A stretch of DNA of 64,000 nt, from NCBI RefSeq assembly GCF_000315795.1, contig NZ_ANHY01000015.1, positions 124,001 through 188,000 on the forward strand. Direction: 5' to 3'. This DNA comes from Caenispirillum salinarum AK4. GTDB taxonomy: Bacteria; Pseudomonadota; Alphaproteobacteria; Rhodospirillales; Rhodospirillaceae. Position 1 is the stretch's first letter, and the number at the start of each line of letters is the position of its first letter. Below the pieces are notes generated by a model that was not told where the DNA came from, ran no database searches, and worked only from the letters and a program-made list of their open reading frames with translations. This document shows positions 42,444 to 52,716 of this stretch, piece by piece. The position numbers and the translations under genes are program-made.

Positions 42444-42710
42444 ATGGCAAAGCGCCCCGACGCGCTGCACCGCGACCTTCTCGCCCGCATGGAACAGTGC
42501 CAGACCGCCGAAAGCCTGAACGACGAGGTCATCATTCCCTTCGTCGCCGCGCTGGAGAAAGTCTGCGCCGCCCGTGGCTATGTCCTCAACATCTTCGGCG
42601 AAACGGCCAACCTGGCCGTCAGCGACGAAGAAGCAGCGCCGGTGATCTATGACCTCATAGATGAATACCTGGACAGCCGGGCCGCCGATGACCAGGATGA
42701 AGAGGGCTGA
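42444..42710 (+). CDS. Conserved small protein, unknown function
   Basis: An 88-residue, soluble, acidic and probably all-helical protein: KRPDALHRDLLARMEQCQTAESLNDEVIIPFVAALEKVCAARGYVLNIFGE is followed by NLAVSDEEAAPVIYDLIDEYLD. No family recognised. AAGGAG lies 11 bases before ATG 42444, codon usage fits the genome, and the start is well separated from its neighbours, which supports a real gene. Confidence 0.7.
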   Translation: MAKRPDALHRDLLARMEQCQTAESLNDEVIIPFVAALEKVCAARGYVLNIFGETANLAVSDEEAAPVIYDLIDEYLDSRAADDQDEEG

Positions 42711-42756
42711 TCGGATACCCTTCGCAGCCTTTCGACACAACGCGGGCACAACGACG

Positions 42757-42784
42757 ATAAAACGTCGATAAAATCTTCATAAAA
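42757..42784. promoter_or_regulatory. Helically phased ATAAAA repeats upstream of an oxidoreductase gene
   Basis: ATAAAA occurs at 42757-42762, 42768-42773 and 42779-42784, exactly 11 bases apart, in an otherwise G/C-rich setting, 29 bases before the next gene. Phased A-tracts bend DNA; alternatively these are direct repeats for a regulator. Confidence 0.5.
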
Positions 42785-42812
42785 CGGCCCGCCGCCAGAC
42801 CAGGGAGACCGA

Positions 42813-44042
42813 ATGTCCGCCGCCGCCGCGCCGCCGAAGATCACCGGAAGCCCGCCGTCGTCCAGCGACGTCGTCATCGTCGGCGGCGGGATCATCGGCA
42901 GTGCCATCGCCTATTTCCTGGCGAGCGACTCCGGCTTCGGCGGATCGGTCACGGTCATCGAGCGCGACCCGAGCTATCGTGAAAGCTCCACGGCCCTGTC
43001 GGCGGCATCCATCCGCCAGCAGTTCAGCGTGCCCGAGAACATCGCCATGTCGCTCTACGGCATCCGCTTCCTGCGCGAGGCGGCCGAGCGGCTGGCGGTA
43101 GACGGCGACGACGGCCCGGCGCTGTCGCTGGTGGAGGGCGGATACCTGTTCCTCGCCACCCCAGACACGCGCGGCATCCTGGAGCGCAACCACGCCCTGC
43201 AGACCGCCGCCGGGGCCGACATCGCCTGGCTGGAACCCGCCGACCTCAAGGCCCGCTTCCCCTGGCTGACCACCGACGACGTCTGTGCCGGCACGCTCGG
43301 CCTGAGCGGGGAGGGGTGGTTCGACGCCTATGCGCTGCTCCAGGGCTTCCGCAAAAAGGCCCGGTCGCTGGGCGTGACCTATGTGGACGACGAGGTGACG
43401 GGCTTCGACCGCGCGGGCGGCGGCACGGGCGACGTTGCGGCCGTCCTCACCCGGTCGGGCGGGCGCATCGCCTGCGGCACGGTGGTCAACGCCGCCGGGG
43501 CGCGCGCGGGCGACGTGGCGGCGCTGGCGGGGGTGGAGCTTCCCGTGCGGCCGCGGCGGCGCTGCGTCTTCGTCTTCGACTGCCGCGAGCCGGTGCCCGG
43601 CCTGCCGCTGATGGTCGACCCCTCGGGCGTCTACGTGCGGCCGGAGGGAGACCGCTTCATCTGCGGCGTCTCCCCCGACGAGGCCGACGACCCGGACACG
43701 CTGGCGCTCGACGTTGATTACCCCCTGTTCGATGACCATATCTGGCCCATCCTCGCGCACCGCGTTCCCGCCTTCGAGGCGATCAAGCAGGTTGGCGCCT
43801 GGGCGGGCTTGTACGAGGTCAACACCCTGGACCACAATGCCATCCTGGGCCCGCATCCCGACGCGCGGAACCTGCTGTTCGCAAACGGCTTCAGCGGCCA
43901 CGGCCTGCAACAGGCCCCTGCCGTGGGGCGCGGCATTGCCGAGTGGATCGTGCACGGCCGCTGGGTCAGCCTTGACCTGTCGGCCTTTTCCTACGACCGC
44001 ATCCCGGCCAACCGGCCGGTGCGAGAACTGAACGTGGTGTGA
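42813..44042 (+). CDS. DAO-family FAD-dependent oxidoreductase
   Basis: A 409-residue flavoprotein of PF01266. FAD-binding motif VVIVGGGIIGSAIAYFLAS at residues 22-40, then ESSTALSAASIRQQFSV, and the C-terminal LFANGFSGHGLQQAPAVGRGIAEWI. It resembles the glycine/sarcosine-oxidase-like group and FOXRED1. Substrate is probably an amino acid or N-methyl amine; not determinable here. GGGAGACC precedes ATG 42813. The stop overlaps the phosphatase start (TGATG). Confidence 0.9.
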   Translation: MSAAAAPPKITGSPPSSSDVVIVGGGIIGSAIAYFLASDSGFGGSVTVIERDPSYRESSTALSAASIRQQFSVPENIAMSLYGIRFLREAAERLAVDGDDGPALSLVEGGYLFLATPDTRGILERNHALQTAAGADIAWLEPADLKARFPWLTTDDVCAGTLGLSGEGWFDAYALLQGFRKKARSLGVTYVDDEVTGFDRAGGGTGDVAAVLTRSGGRIACGTVVNAAGARAGDVAALAGVELPVRPRRRCVFVFDCREPVPGLPLMVDPSGVYVRPEGDRFICGVSPDEADDPDTLALDVDYPLFDDHIWPILAHRVPAFEAIKQVGAWAGLYEVNTLDHNAILGPHPDARNLLFANGFSGHGLQQAPAVGRGIAEWIVHGRWVSLDLSAFSYDRIPANRPVRELNVV

Positions 44043-44671
44043 TGACGACCGACCAGACCCGCTCCGGCTCCGCTTCCTCCGCCCGCGCCACGGCCTGCGG
44101 CGACCTCCTGCGCACCGATCTGGTGCCCTATCCCATCTCCATCTGCGGCCTGCGTGAGCTGGTGGCCTTTTCCGAAAAGGGCGTCAGCCACGTGGTCACC
44201 ATCATCGACCCCGACCACCCCGACCCCGAGGTGTTCGAGATTTATCCCGAGCACACCCGCGTGGTCTGGCGCTTCGACGACCACGTGACGCCGGTGGACG
44301 GCGCGGTGATGCCCGACGAGGCTGCCGTCGACCGGATCCTGGAACTGGGCGAGCGCCTGCGCGACAGCCACGTCGACCACCTGCTGATCCACTGTCACGC
44401 CGGCGTCTCGCGCTCCACCGCCACGGCGGCCATCCTCATGACCCAGTTCAACCCGGGCCGCGAGGAAGAGGCCTTCGAGCACCTGCGCCAGATCCGTCCG
44501 CGCAGCTGGCCCAACGGGCTGCTGTGCGCCATCGCCGACGAAAAGCTCGGCCGCGGCGGCAAGCTGGTGGAGGCCATGGCCCGCCACCACGACATTGTCG
44601 CCGAGCAGGACCCCGCCCTGGCGGAATACCTGCGCATCAACGGCCGCGCCCACGAGGTGCGACGGCCCTAG
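44042..44671 (+). CDS. Dual-specificity/tyrosine phosphatase-like protein
   Basis: A 209-residue cysteine phosphatase. The P-loop is HCHAGVSRS with Cys118 and Arg124 (C-X5-R); the general acid is probably Asp in WRFDDHVTP near 79-80. The helix RSTATAAILMTQ after the P-loop is typical. Bacterial members dephosphorylate tyrosine or act on inositol phosphates; target unknown. Overlaps the DAO gene by one base. Confidence 0.85.
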   Translation: MTTDQTRSGSASSARATACGDLLRTDLVPYPISICGLRELVAFSEKGVSHVVTIIDPDHPDPEVFEIYPEHTRVVWRFDDHVTPVDGAVMPDEAAVDRILELGERLRDSHVDHLLIHCHAGVSRSTATAAILMTQFNPGREEEAFEHLRQIRPRSWPNGLLCAIADEKLGRGGKLVEAMARHHDIVAEQDPALAEYLRINGRAHEVRRP

Positions 44672-44761
44672 ACGCTCCGCCCTTCGCTTCGTTCCCCCCG
44701 CGGGCTCTGGCGGCCCGACCGAACCGCCGCCGGGCCGCACAACCGCCAAGAGAGGAACCCC

Positions 44762-45949
<1,188 letters not shown>

Positions 45950-45977
45950 ACCCGGACGTCCCGCCGCCAGCCGCCCT

Positions 45978-46757
45978 ATGGTCGGACGCCCCGCCGGTCC
46001 CCCCGAGGAAACGCTGCCCCGCCGCCGCATCTTTGTGCGCGGCGGCGGGCGTGCGCGTGGGGACGGCGGAGGCGGCGGCTGGTTCAGGCGCGTCCTGGCG
46101 GCGCTTTTGCTGATCGTGCTGGTCCTGCCGGCGGTGCAGGTGGCCTTCCATCGCTACGTGCCCGTATGGATCACGCCGCTGCAGGTCCAGCGCATCGCCC
46201 AAGGCCACGGCATGACCCGCGAGTGGACGCCGCTTGAGGACATGAGCCCCGAGTTGATCCGCGCCGTCATCGCCGCCGAGGACGCCCAGTTCTGCGCCCA
46301 CTGGGGCTTCGACTTCCGCGAAATCCGCAACGCCTTCCGCGAGTGGCGGTCGGGCGAGGGCATCCGGGGTGCGTCGACCATCTCCATGCAGACGGCGCGC
46401 AACGTGTTCCTGTGGGCCGGTCGCGACCCTGTCCGCAAGGTGCTGGAAGCCTACCTGACGCCCTGGATCGAGGCCGGATGGTCCAAGAAGCGGATCATGG
46501 AGGTCTACCTGAATGTCATCGAGTGGGGCCCCGGCCTCTACGGCGCCGAGGCGGCGGCACAGCGCTATTTCGGCAAACCGGCGGCGGACCTGACCCGGCG
46601 CGAGGCCAGCCTGCTGGCCGCCGTGCTGCCGGGACCCCTGCAGTGGTCGCCGGCGGACCCGACCTCCTACCTGCAGCGCCGCGCCGGCACCATCCGCGCC
46701 CGCATCCCCTCGGCCCCGACACCGGGGGAGGGGAACGATCCCTGCCCGGTGAAATAG
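45978..46757 (+). CDS. mtgA: Monofunctional biosynthetic peptidoglycan transglycosylase MtgA
   Basis: A 259-residue GT51 enzyme that polymerises lipid II. A Gly/Arg-rich cytoplasmic tail (1-35), one transmembrane segment at 38-60, and the GT51 domain with catalytic Glu101 in IAAEDAQFCAHWGFD, then IRGASTISMQTARNVFLW and KKRIMEVYLNVIEWGPGLYGAEAAAQRYFGK. No transpeptidase domain, so monofunctional. Start ATG 45978 is 28 bases after the thiolase gene. Confidence 0.92.
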   Translation: MVGRPAGPPEETLPRRRIFVRGGGRARGDGGGGGWFRRVLAALLLIVLVLPAVQVAFHRYVPVWITPLQVQRIAQGHGMTREWTPLEDMSPELIRAVIAAEDAQFCAHWGFDFREIRNAFREWRSGEGIRGASTISMQTARNVFLWAGRDPVRKVLEAYLTPWIEAGWSKKRIMEVYLNVIEWGPGLYGAEAAAQRYFGKPAADLTRREASLLAAVLPGPLQWSPADPTSYLQRRAGTIRARIPSAPTPGEGNDPCPVK

Positions 46758-46957
46758 GCGGGCCCGCGCCCAAGGTCTTCAAGGAAGGCCCGGCCCTCCG
46801 CGCGCTCCCGCGGTGGGGTGCGATGGTGCAAGGGCGGGCGACGGTGTGAGGAGGGCGGCAGGGCGGCTTACACCGCAGGTGGACATCGGCTTCCAAGCTG
46901 TAAGGAAATCGGTGGACGTTTGCCGGAGAAAGCGCGGCAGGATACCTGGCAGCGTCT

Positions 46958-47265
46958 GTGGCTTCCTGCTTTCGAGGGTGCCAAGAAATCGGCCGGCTGC
47001 CACCAGAGGTGCCGCAAGGGTGGCCAACGGCGCCGGTGGGCCCCTGCTTTCTCAGGGGCGACGGAATTCTTAGCTTATTGTTGGTGGAAAAATTACTCGT
47101 CATTCCTGCGAAAGAAGGAATCCACCTCCGCTGCCAACCATCCTGCTGCGCGCCCGTCGGGGGAGCATTCACCGGTTTCTTTACAGCCTCTTTCGCGGGA
47201 ATGACGGCCAGAAAGATAACCAAACCAGAACGCTAATCGTCGCCCCTGCGACAGCAGGGGGGCAC
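46958..47265. repeat. Cluster of degenerate REP-like hairpin repeats
   Basis: The 587-base gap between mtgA and arsM (46758-47344) contains no gene but at least five related short units. Forward copies (CGTCATTCCTGCGAAAG type) are at 47098-47125 and, in a variant CGTCGCCCCTGCGACAGCAG, at 47238-47265. Reverse copies are at 46958-46985, 47036-47064 (GTGGGCCCCTGCTTTC type) and 47187-47207 (partial). The forward unit at 47098 is nearly the same as the inverted repeat of the element at 52286-52716, and similarity continues about 45 bases downstream of it. Confidence 0.72.
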
Positions 47266-47314
47266 GCACACCGTCTGCCCGCCCCCCTTTGCTATGCCGC
47301 CGAAGGTGAAGAAA

Positions 47315-47351
47315 GCCGTCGCCTCCCTCGCACTGTTATGGCCGTCAGGCC
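47315..47351. repeat. Short repeat spanning the arsM stop codon (copy 1)
   Basis: GCCGTCGCCTCC at 47315-47326, a 13-base middle with TCGCA, then GGCCGTCAGGCC at 47340-47351. The same two 12-base blocks occur in the same order at 52834-52871, across the glgC stop. In both genes the block GGCCTGACGGCC (minus strand) supplies the GCC TGA end. Confidence 0.65.
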
Positions 47352-48202
47352 TTCACCGCCGTGATGTCGGCGCTGAGGACATAGTCCTCGACGCCCGTGC
47401 CCGGCGCCCAGTCGGCGATGATGTCGCGGCTGTCTTCCTTCACGGCCACCGACACCTCGGCGAAGCCGGCTTCCGTCAGCCAGCGCTCCAGGTCGGTCAC
47501 CAGGGCGGCGCCGCCCATGCAGCCGCACATCATGTGTTCGTCGGTGGTCCAGGCCTCGGGCAGGGGCTTGACGGCCACCGTGTCGCTGATCTGGAGGCGA
47601 CCGCCGGGGCGCAGGATGCGGAAGCATTCGCGCAGCACCCGCGGCTTGTCCGGCGACAGGTTGACGACGCAGTTGGACAGGATGACGTCCACCGTGCCGT
47701 CGGCCACCGGCAGGGCCTCGATCTCGCCCAGGCGGAACTCCACCTGCGCCAGGCCCAGCTTGCGGGCATTGGTGCGCGCCTTGGACAGCATCTCGGGCGT
47801 CATGTCGATGCCGATGACGCGGCCTTCGGGTCCCACGGCGCGGGCGGCGAGGAAGCAGTCGAAGCCGCCGCCGCTGCCCAGGTCGACCACCGTCTGGCCG
47901 GGTTCGAGGGCCGCGATGGCCGTCGGGTTGCCGCAGCCCAGGCCCAGGTTGGCGCCCTCCGACAGCGCGCCCAGGTCCTCGGCGCCATATCCCAGGCGCT
48001 CGGCGGCGATGCGAGCCAGCTCGGGTGCGGCCTGCTCGCCGCAGCAGCCCGAGGCGGCGGGCTTGGCGTCGGCGGCGGCCGTCGGGGCCGGGCCGCAGCA
48101 GCCACCGGAGGCGGGTTCGGTCGGGGCGGGCGCGGAATCGGCGCCTGCGGCGCGGGCATAGGCGGCGCGGACGGAAGCGCGGGCGGCGTCGTGGTCGGTC
48201 AT
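47345..48202 (-). CDS. arsM: Arsenite S-adenosylmethionine methyltransferase ArsM
   Basis: A 285-residue methyltransferase. SAM motif DLGSGGGFDCF at residues 107-117; the four As(III)-binding cysteine positions of ArsM are visible as the CC pairs at 35-36 and 53-54, Cys90 in LGCGNP, Cys178 in LSNCVVNLSPDKPRVL and Cys226/228 in MMCGCMGGA. It methylates arsenite to mono-, di- and trimethyl forms. The N terminus has two separate CCGP/CCGE pairs in an Ala/Pro-rich stretch rather than one. No arsR, arsB or arsC is adjacent. ATG 48202 opens the family-like MTDHDAARASVRAAYA. Confidence 0.92.
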   Translation of the reverse strand: MTDHDAARASVRAAYARAAGADSAPAPTEPASGGCCGPAPTAAADAKPAASGCCGEQAAPELARIAAERLGYGAEDLGALSEGANLGLGCGNPTAIAALEPGQTVVDLGSGGGFDCFLAARAVGPEGRVIGIDMTPEMLSKARTNARKLGLAQVEFRLGEIEALPVADGTVDVILSNCVVNLSPDKPRVLRECFRILRPGGRLQISDTVAVKPLPEAWTTDEHMMCGCMGGAALVTDLERWLTEAGFAEVSVAVKEDSRDIIADWAPGTGVEDYVLSADITAVKA

Positions 48203-48316
48203 GGATGGGGCCCTGTCGTTGGGGTTCGATCTGGCCGACAGTCTGCCACGTCCGCGGCCGCCGGTGCAGTCACGGCTGCGTGACACTTTACCGTCATGAA
48301 GGCGAGGCGCCCCGTA

Positions 48317-48826
48317 TCAGTCGAAGCCGGGGTGCGGCTCCGCCACCGCGTAGCGGCCGCCGGAGTAGATCAGCGGCTCGCCGGGGCGGGCGTCGTAGCG
48401 CATGACCTCGCCGATGAAGATGAGGTGATCGCCGCCGGGGTGGGTGGCGACGGTCTTGCACTCGAAGTTGGCGAGGCAGCCGGACAGCAGCGGCAGGTCC
48501 GCGTGGCCGCTTTCCCAGTCCAGGCCCTGGAAGCGCTCGCCCGGCGAGGCGAAGCGGTTGGACACGTCCATCTGGTCGGAGGCCAGGACGTTGACGGCAA
48601 AGTGGCCGGCGTGCTGGAAGGCGGGCAGGATGGCACTGTCGGTGGTCAGGCTCCACAGCACCAGCGGCGGGTCCAGGGACACCGAGGAGAAGGAGTTGAC
48701 CGTCAAGCCCTGCGGATGGCCGTCGGCGTCGCGCGTGGTCACGACGCACACGCCGGTGGCAAACTGGCCGAGCGCGCGGCGGTAATCGCGGGTGTCGAAG
48801 GGCTGCGCTCTCATGGGCAGGGTCAT
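48317..48826 (-). CDS. Flavin reductase-like FMN-binding protein
   Basis: A 169-residue protein of PF01613: FDTRDYRRALGQFATGVCVVTTRDADGHPQGLTVNSFSSVSLDPPLVLWSL is the classic opening, with the FMN phosphate site in LTVNSFSSVS, and HPGGDHLIFIGEV near the end. Such proteins provide reduced FMN to monooxygenases; no oxygenase is adjacent. ATG 48826 has AAAGGA upstream; ATG 48814 is an alternative. arsM follows 114 bases downstream on the same strand. Confidence 0.9.
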   Translation of the reverse strand: MTLPMRAQPFDTRDYRRALGQFATGVCVVTTRDADGHPQGLTVNSFSSVSLDPPLVLWSLTTDSAILPAFQHAGHFAVNVLASDQMDVSNRFASPGERFQGLDWESGHADLPLLSGCLANFECKTVATHPGGDHLIFIGEVMRYDARPGEPLIYSGGRYAVAEPHPGFD

Positions 48827-49250
48827 GCGGGAACGTCCTTTCGCGGCGGGTCTCGATGAGAAAACGGGCCGGGCGGCGGCCTGGATCAATGCCGGCGCGG
48901 CGGCGGGCAGACCATGGCCCATTTCCGCGCCCAAGAAAACCCCGATGGCGCCCGAGTCGCGTCGCGTGCAGATAGAGCCGGCGAGGCGGTTCAAGCATCG
49001 ACTGATCCTATCGGGTGGTTGAACAGTAAAAGGACCAGGGCGGTACGCTGCGGCAAGTCGCAGCGGCCTCCTGCGGTACCTATTCAAATGGATAGAGGCC
49101 TTTACAGCCCTTACCCATGCGATTCGTCTGAGAAACTCAAGGTTACCGCGGGTTTTGGCAGTCCATGAAAACACGCCTCGCCTGTATTATGCAGTTTACA
49201 CTATCGACCATTCGTATAATGTTGTGCCGGAAGCTTGGCATGGGGCAACG
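48827..49250. promoter_or_regulatory. Divergent promoter region between flavin reductase and MarR genes
   Basis: 424 bases with no gene recognised. A near-consensus -10 TATAAT is at 49215-49220, 31 bases before the marR start; TTTACA at 49195-49200 is a possible -35 but only 14 bases away. A small hairpin GCTGCG/CGCAGC lies near 49051-49068. A weak inverted pair ATTATGC (49186-49192) and GTATAAT (49214-49220) brackets the promoter and could be a MarR site. Confidence 0.45.
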
Positions 49251-49724
49251 ATGCAGGATTACGAAACGGACGCCCGAGAGGACGACCGCCTGGAGCTGCG
49301 CACGTGGTTGCGACTGATTACGTGCTGCAACCTGATGGAGCGGGAAATCCGCGTGCGCCTGCGCGACTCGGCAACCGTGACGCTGCCGCAGTTCGATCTG
49401 CTGGCGGTGCTGGCGCGGGCGCCTGACGGGCTGGTCATGGGCGACATCTCCCGCCGCCTGATGGTCACCAACGGCAACGTGACGGCGCTGGTCGACCGGT
49501 TGGTGCGCGAGGGCCTCCTGGTGCGCGAGGTCAACCCGCGCGACCGCCGGGCCCTGGTGGTGCGGCTGTCGGAACAGGGATGGCACGTCTTCCACACGGT
49601 CGCGCCGGCGCACAGCGAGTGGATCGACGAACTGATGCGCCAGATCCCGCGCGACAAGGTGGAGGCGCTGTACGACCTGCTGGCGGACCTGAAGCTGTCG
49701 GTCAGCGAGGCCCGGACGGGCTAG
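49251..49724 (+). CDS. MarR-family transcriptional regulator
   Basis: A 157-residue winged-helix regulator (PF01047/PF12802): TLPQFDLLAVLARAPDGLVMGDISRRLMVTNGNVTALVDRLVREGLLVREVNPRDRRALVVRLSEQG covers helices and wing. ATG 49251 was chosen because the conserved part begins soon after and an in-frame upstream start would cross the TATAAT promoter. MarR proteins often control divergent genes, here the flavin reductase. Ligand unknown. Confidence 0.88.
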   Translation: MQDYETDAREDDRLELRTWLRLITCCNLMEREIRVRLRDSATVTLPQFDLLAVLARAPDGLVMGDISRRLMVTNGNVTALVDRLVREGLLVREVNPRDRRALVVRLSEQGWHVFHTVAPAHSEWIDELMRQIPRDKVEALYDLLADLKLSVSEARTG

Positions 49725-49885
49725 GCGGCGGGTCCGGTCCTTTCGCCATCGCGGGCGGCGCCCCATATGGCGGATCAGCGGCCCGCGCGGCGGCGGCCTG
49801 CACGGGGCGCCGGCTTGTGCGGGCGGCCGTGTTCTGCTACGCACACGGCCAATCGAACAGCCTCATCCGCAGAGTCCCCGCATCC

Positions 49886-51472
<1,587 letters not shown>

Positions 51473-51474
51473 CC

Positions 51475-52068
51475 GTGCCCGGCGACCGCGCACAGCAGAT
51501 CCTCGATTTCCTGGAACTGGCCGACCGCTTCAAGTTCGTGGAGCGGCGCGGCTATGTGACCGGGGCGACGCGCCGGGAAAACGACGCGGAACACACCTGG
51601 CACATGGCGCTGGTGGCGCTGCTGCTGCACGGGGAGCTTGAGAACAGGGCGGACGTGGACCTGGGGCACGCGCTGTCCATGATCCTGGTCCACGACCTGG
51701 TGGAGATCGAGGCCGGCGATACGTATGCCTACGATGACGCCGCCATCGAGGGCCAGGAAGAGCGCGAGCAGGCCGCCGCCGACAAGATCTTCGGCACGCT
51801 GCCCGAGGACATGGGGACCCGCTTCCGCGCGCTGTGGGAGGAATTCGAGGCTCGCGAGACGGCGGAGGCCCGCTTCGCCAAGGCCTGCGACAACTTCCAG
51901 GGCTTCATGCAAAACGCCATCTCCGGCGGCCGGGCGTGGCGGGAGAACGGCGTCGGGAAAGAGGACACGCGCCGGCGGACGGATTTCCCGCGCGGTGTGG
52001 ACCCGGTGTTCGACGCGCTCATCGCCCGGCTGTATGAGCGAACGGACCGCGAGGGTAGCTTCGGCTGA
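51475..52068 (+). CDS. HD-domain phosphohydrolase, YfbR/5'-nucleotidase-like
   Basis: A 197-residue HD-superfamily protein (PF13023 type). The metal site is visible as His40 in NDAEHTWHMAL and His73-Asp74 in ILVHDLVEIEAGD; a distal Asp follows in the C-terminal helices. Related enzymes dephosphorylate deoxynucleoside monophosphates. GTG 51475 is the only good start before the motif, 2 bases after the prfC stop, so it is translationally coupled to prfC. Confidence 0.87.
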   Translation: MPGDRAQQILDFLELADRFKFVERRGYVTGATRRENDAEHTWHMALVALLLHGELENRADVDLGHALSMILVHDLVEIEAGDTYAYDDAAIEGQEEREQAAADKIFGTLPEDMGTRFRALWEEFEARETAEARFAKACDNFQGFMQNAISGGRAWRENGVGKEDTRRRTDFPRGVDPVFDALIARLYERTDREGSFG

Positions 52069-52075
52069 GGACCTT

Positions 52076-52142
52076 TTCGGCTGACGCCGAGCGGGCTGCC
52101 GCCTGTCTCTCTCCTTCGGCTATCGCCGAGCGGGCTGCCGCC
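52076..52142 (+). repeat. Direct repeat of a 28-base palindromic unit
   Basis: Two copies of TTCGGCT-NN-CGCCGAGCGGGCTGCCGCC lie at 52076-52103 and 52115-52142, differing at two bases (GA versus AT). Each holds a small hairpin (CGGC/GCCG). A third partial TTCGGCTGAGG is at the end of the HD gene just upstream. Confidence 0.7.
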
Positions 52143-52151
52143 CGCACCCGC

Positions 52152-52172
52152 TTGGAGGGCGCAGCCCTCCAA
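52152..52172. terminator. Hairpin after the prfC-HD operon
   Basis: TTGGAGGGC/GCCCTCCAA, a perfect 9-pair stem with loop GCA, followed 9 bases later by GTTTTTG. This could end prfC-HD transcription, though similar palindromes are also common as dispersed repeats in high-GC alphaproteobacteria. Confidence 0.5.
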
Positions 52173-52285
52173 ACCTCCCAGTTTTTGCGGAGTTTCGAGG
52201 CGTGCTGATGGCTGCGTCGGGGTGTGAATGCCAGCTTTTGGTCGGTGGTGTGTTTTTAAGCTATTGTTTTAACGTGTAAAACTGT

Positions 52286-52319
52286 CCGTCATTCCTGCGA
52301 AAGCAGGAATCCACATACG
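52286..52319 (+). repeat. Left 34-bp inverted repeat of the GIY-YIG element
   Basis: Begins CCGTCATTCC, contains the hairpin TTCCTGCGAAAGCAGGAA, ends CCACATACG. Identical to the reverse complement of 52683-52716. Sequence just inside (ACCATCCTGC block) is shared with the copy at 47098. Confidence 0.9.
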
Positions 52320-52369
52320 ATGCTTACCATCCTGCCGCGCCCCCGCTGAGCGAAAGCCTCCACCCTTGA

Positions 52370-52657
52370 AGCGCCCCCTGCGTCTATATCCTCGCCTGTC
52401 GTCCGAACGGCACCCTCTACATTGGTGTGACGTCGGACGTCTTGAAGCGGGTCTGGGAGCATAAATCGGCTGCTGTTCCAGAGTTCTCCGCCACCTACGG
52501 CCTTCACCGCCTCGTGTACGTCGAGTTCCACGACACGATGGAAAGCGCGATCTTGCGTGAGAAGCAGCTCAGGAAGTGAAAGCGCGCCTGGAAGATTGAC
52601 TTGATCGAGGAAGGTAATCCGGAATGGCGCGATCTTTACGATGATCTGGCGGGATGA
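52370..52657 (+). pseudogene. GIY-YIG nuclease-like gene, inactivated
   Basis: Translation from 52382 gives VYILACRPNGTLYIGVTSDV, then LKRVWEHKS and later LREKQLRK, a TGA stop at 52577-52579, then KRAWKIDLIEEGNPEWRDLY and a final stop at 52655-52657. This is the YhbQ/UPF0213-type GIY-YIG family (PF01541), about 95 residues. The conserved family pattern has Trp where the TGA stands (KKW[KR]RAWK), so a single TGG to TGA change explains the break. An upstream in-frame stop at 52367-52369 with no ATG or GTG before the VYILA strand shows the start is lost too. The Tyr/Tyr motif, Arg and later residues are still recognisable, so decay is recent. Confidence 0.85.
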
Positions 52658-52682
52658 AGAGATAGAGGCCGGCGGTTGACAC

Positions 52683-52716
52683 CGTATGTGGATTCCTGCT
52701 TTCGCAGGAATGACGG
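52683..52716 (-). repeat. Right 34-bp inverted repeat of the GIY-YIG element
   Basis: Exact reverse complement of 52286-52319. The match breaks at the first base on both the inner and the outer side, although partial inverted similarity (TG..ACC) continues a few bases inward. Confidence 0.9.

Larger units (their letters stand above)
52286..52716. mobile_element. 431-bp element: GIY-YIG gene remnant between 34-bp perfect inverted repeats
   Basis: The ends at 52286-52319 and 52683-52716 are exact reverse complements over 34 bases. Each end contains its own palindrome TTCCTGC-GAAA-GCAGGAA, as in REP sequences. The interior encodes a small GIY-YIG nuclease-like protein, now broken. No target duplication is evident at the edges. 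Related single units occur at 46958-47265. I interpret the whole as a REP-type unit carrying its own nuclease gene; that it moves or moved is inference. Confidence 0.6.

Noticed and set aside
46813-47236. Small ORFs of 82-128 codons in the gap between mtgA and arsM
   Set aside because: They run through the REP-like repeats in several frames, and none has a ribosome binding site plus family motif.
46958-47265. CRISPR array because of several short repeats
   Set aside because: Units are few, degenerate, in both orientations and irregularly spaced; no cas genes in the window.
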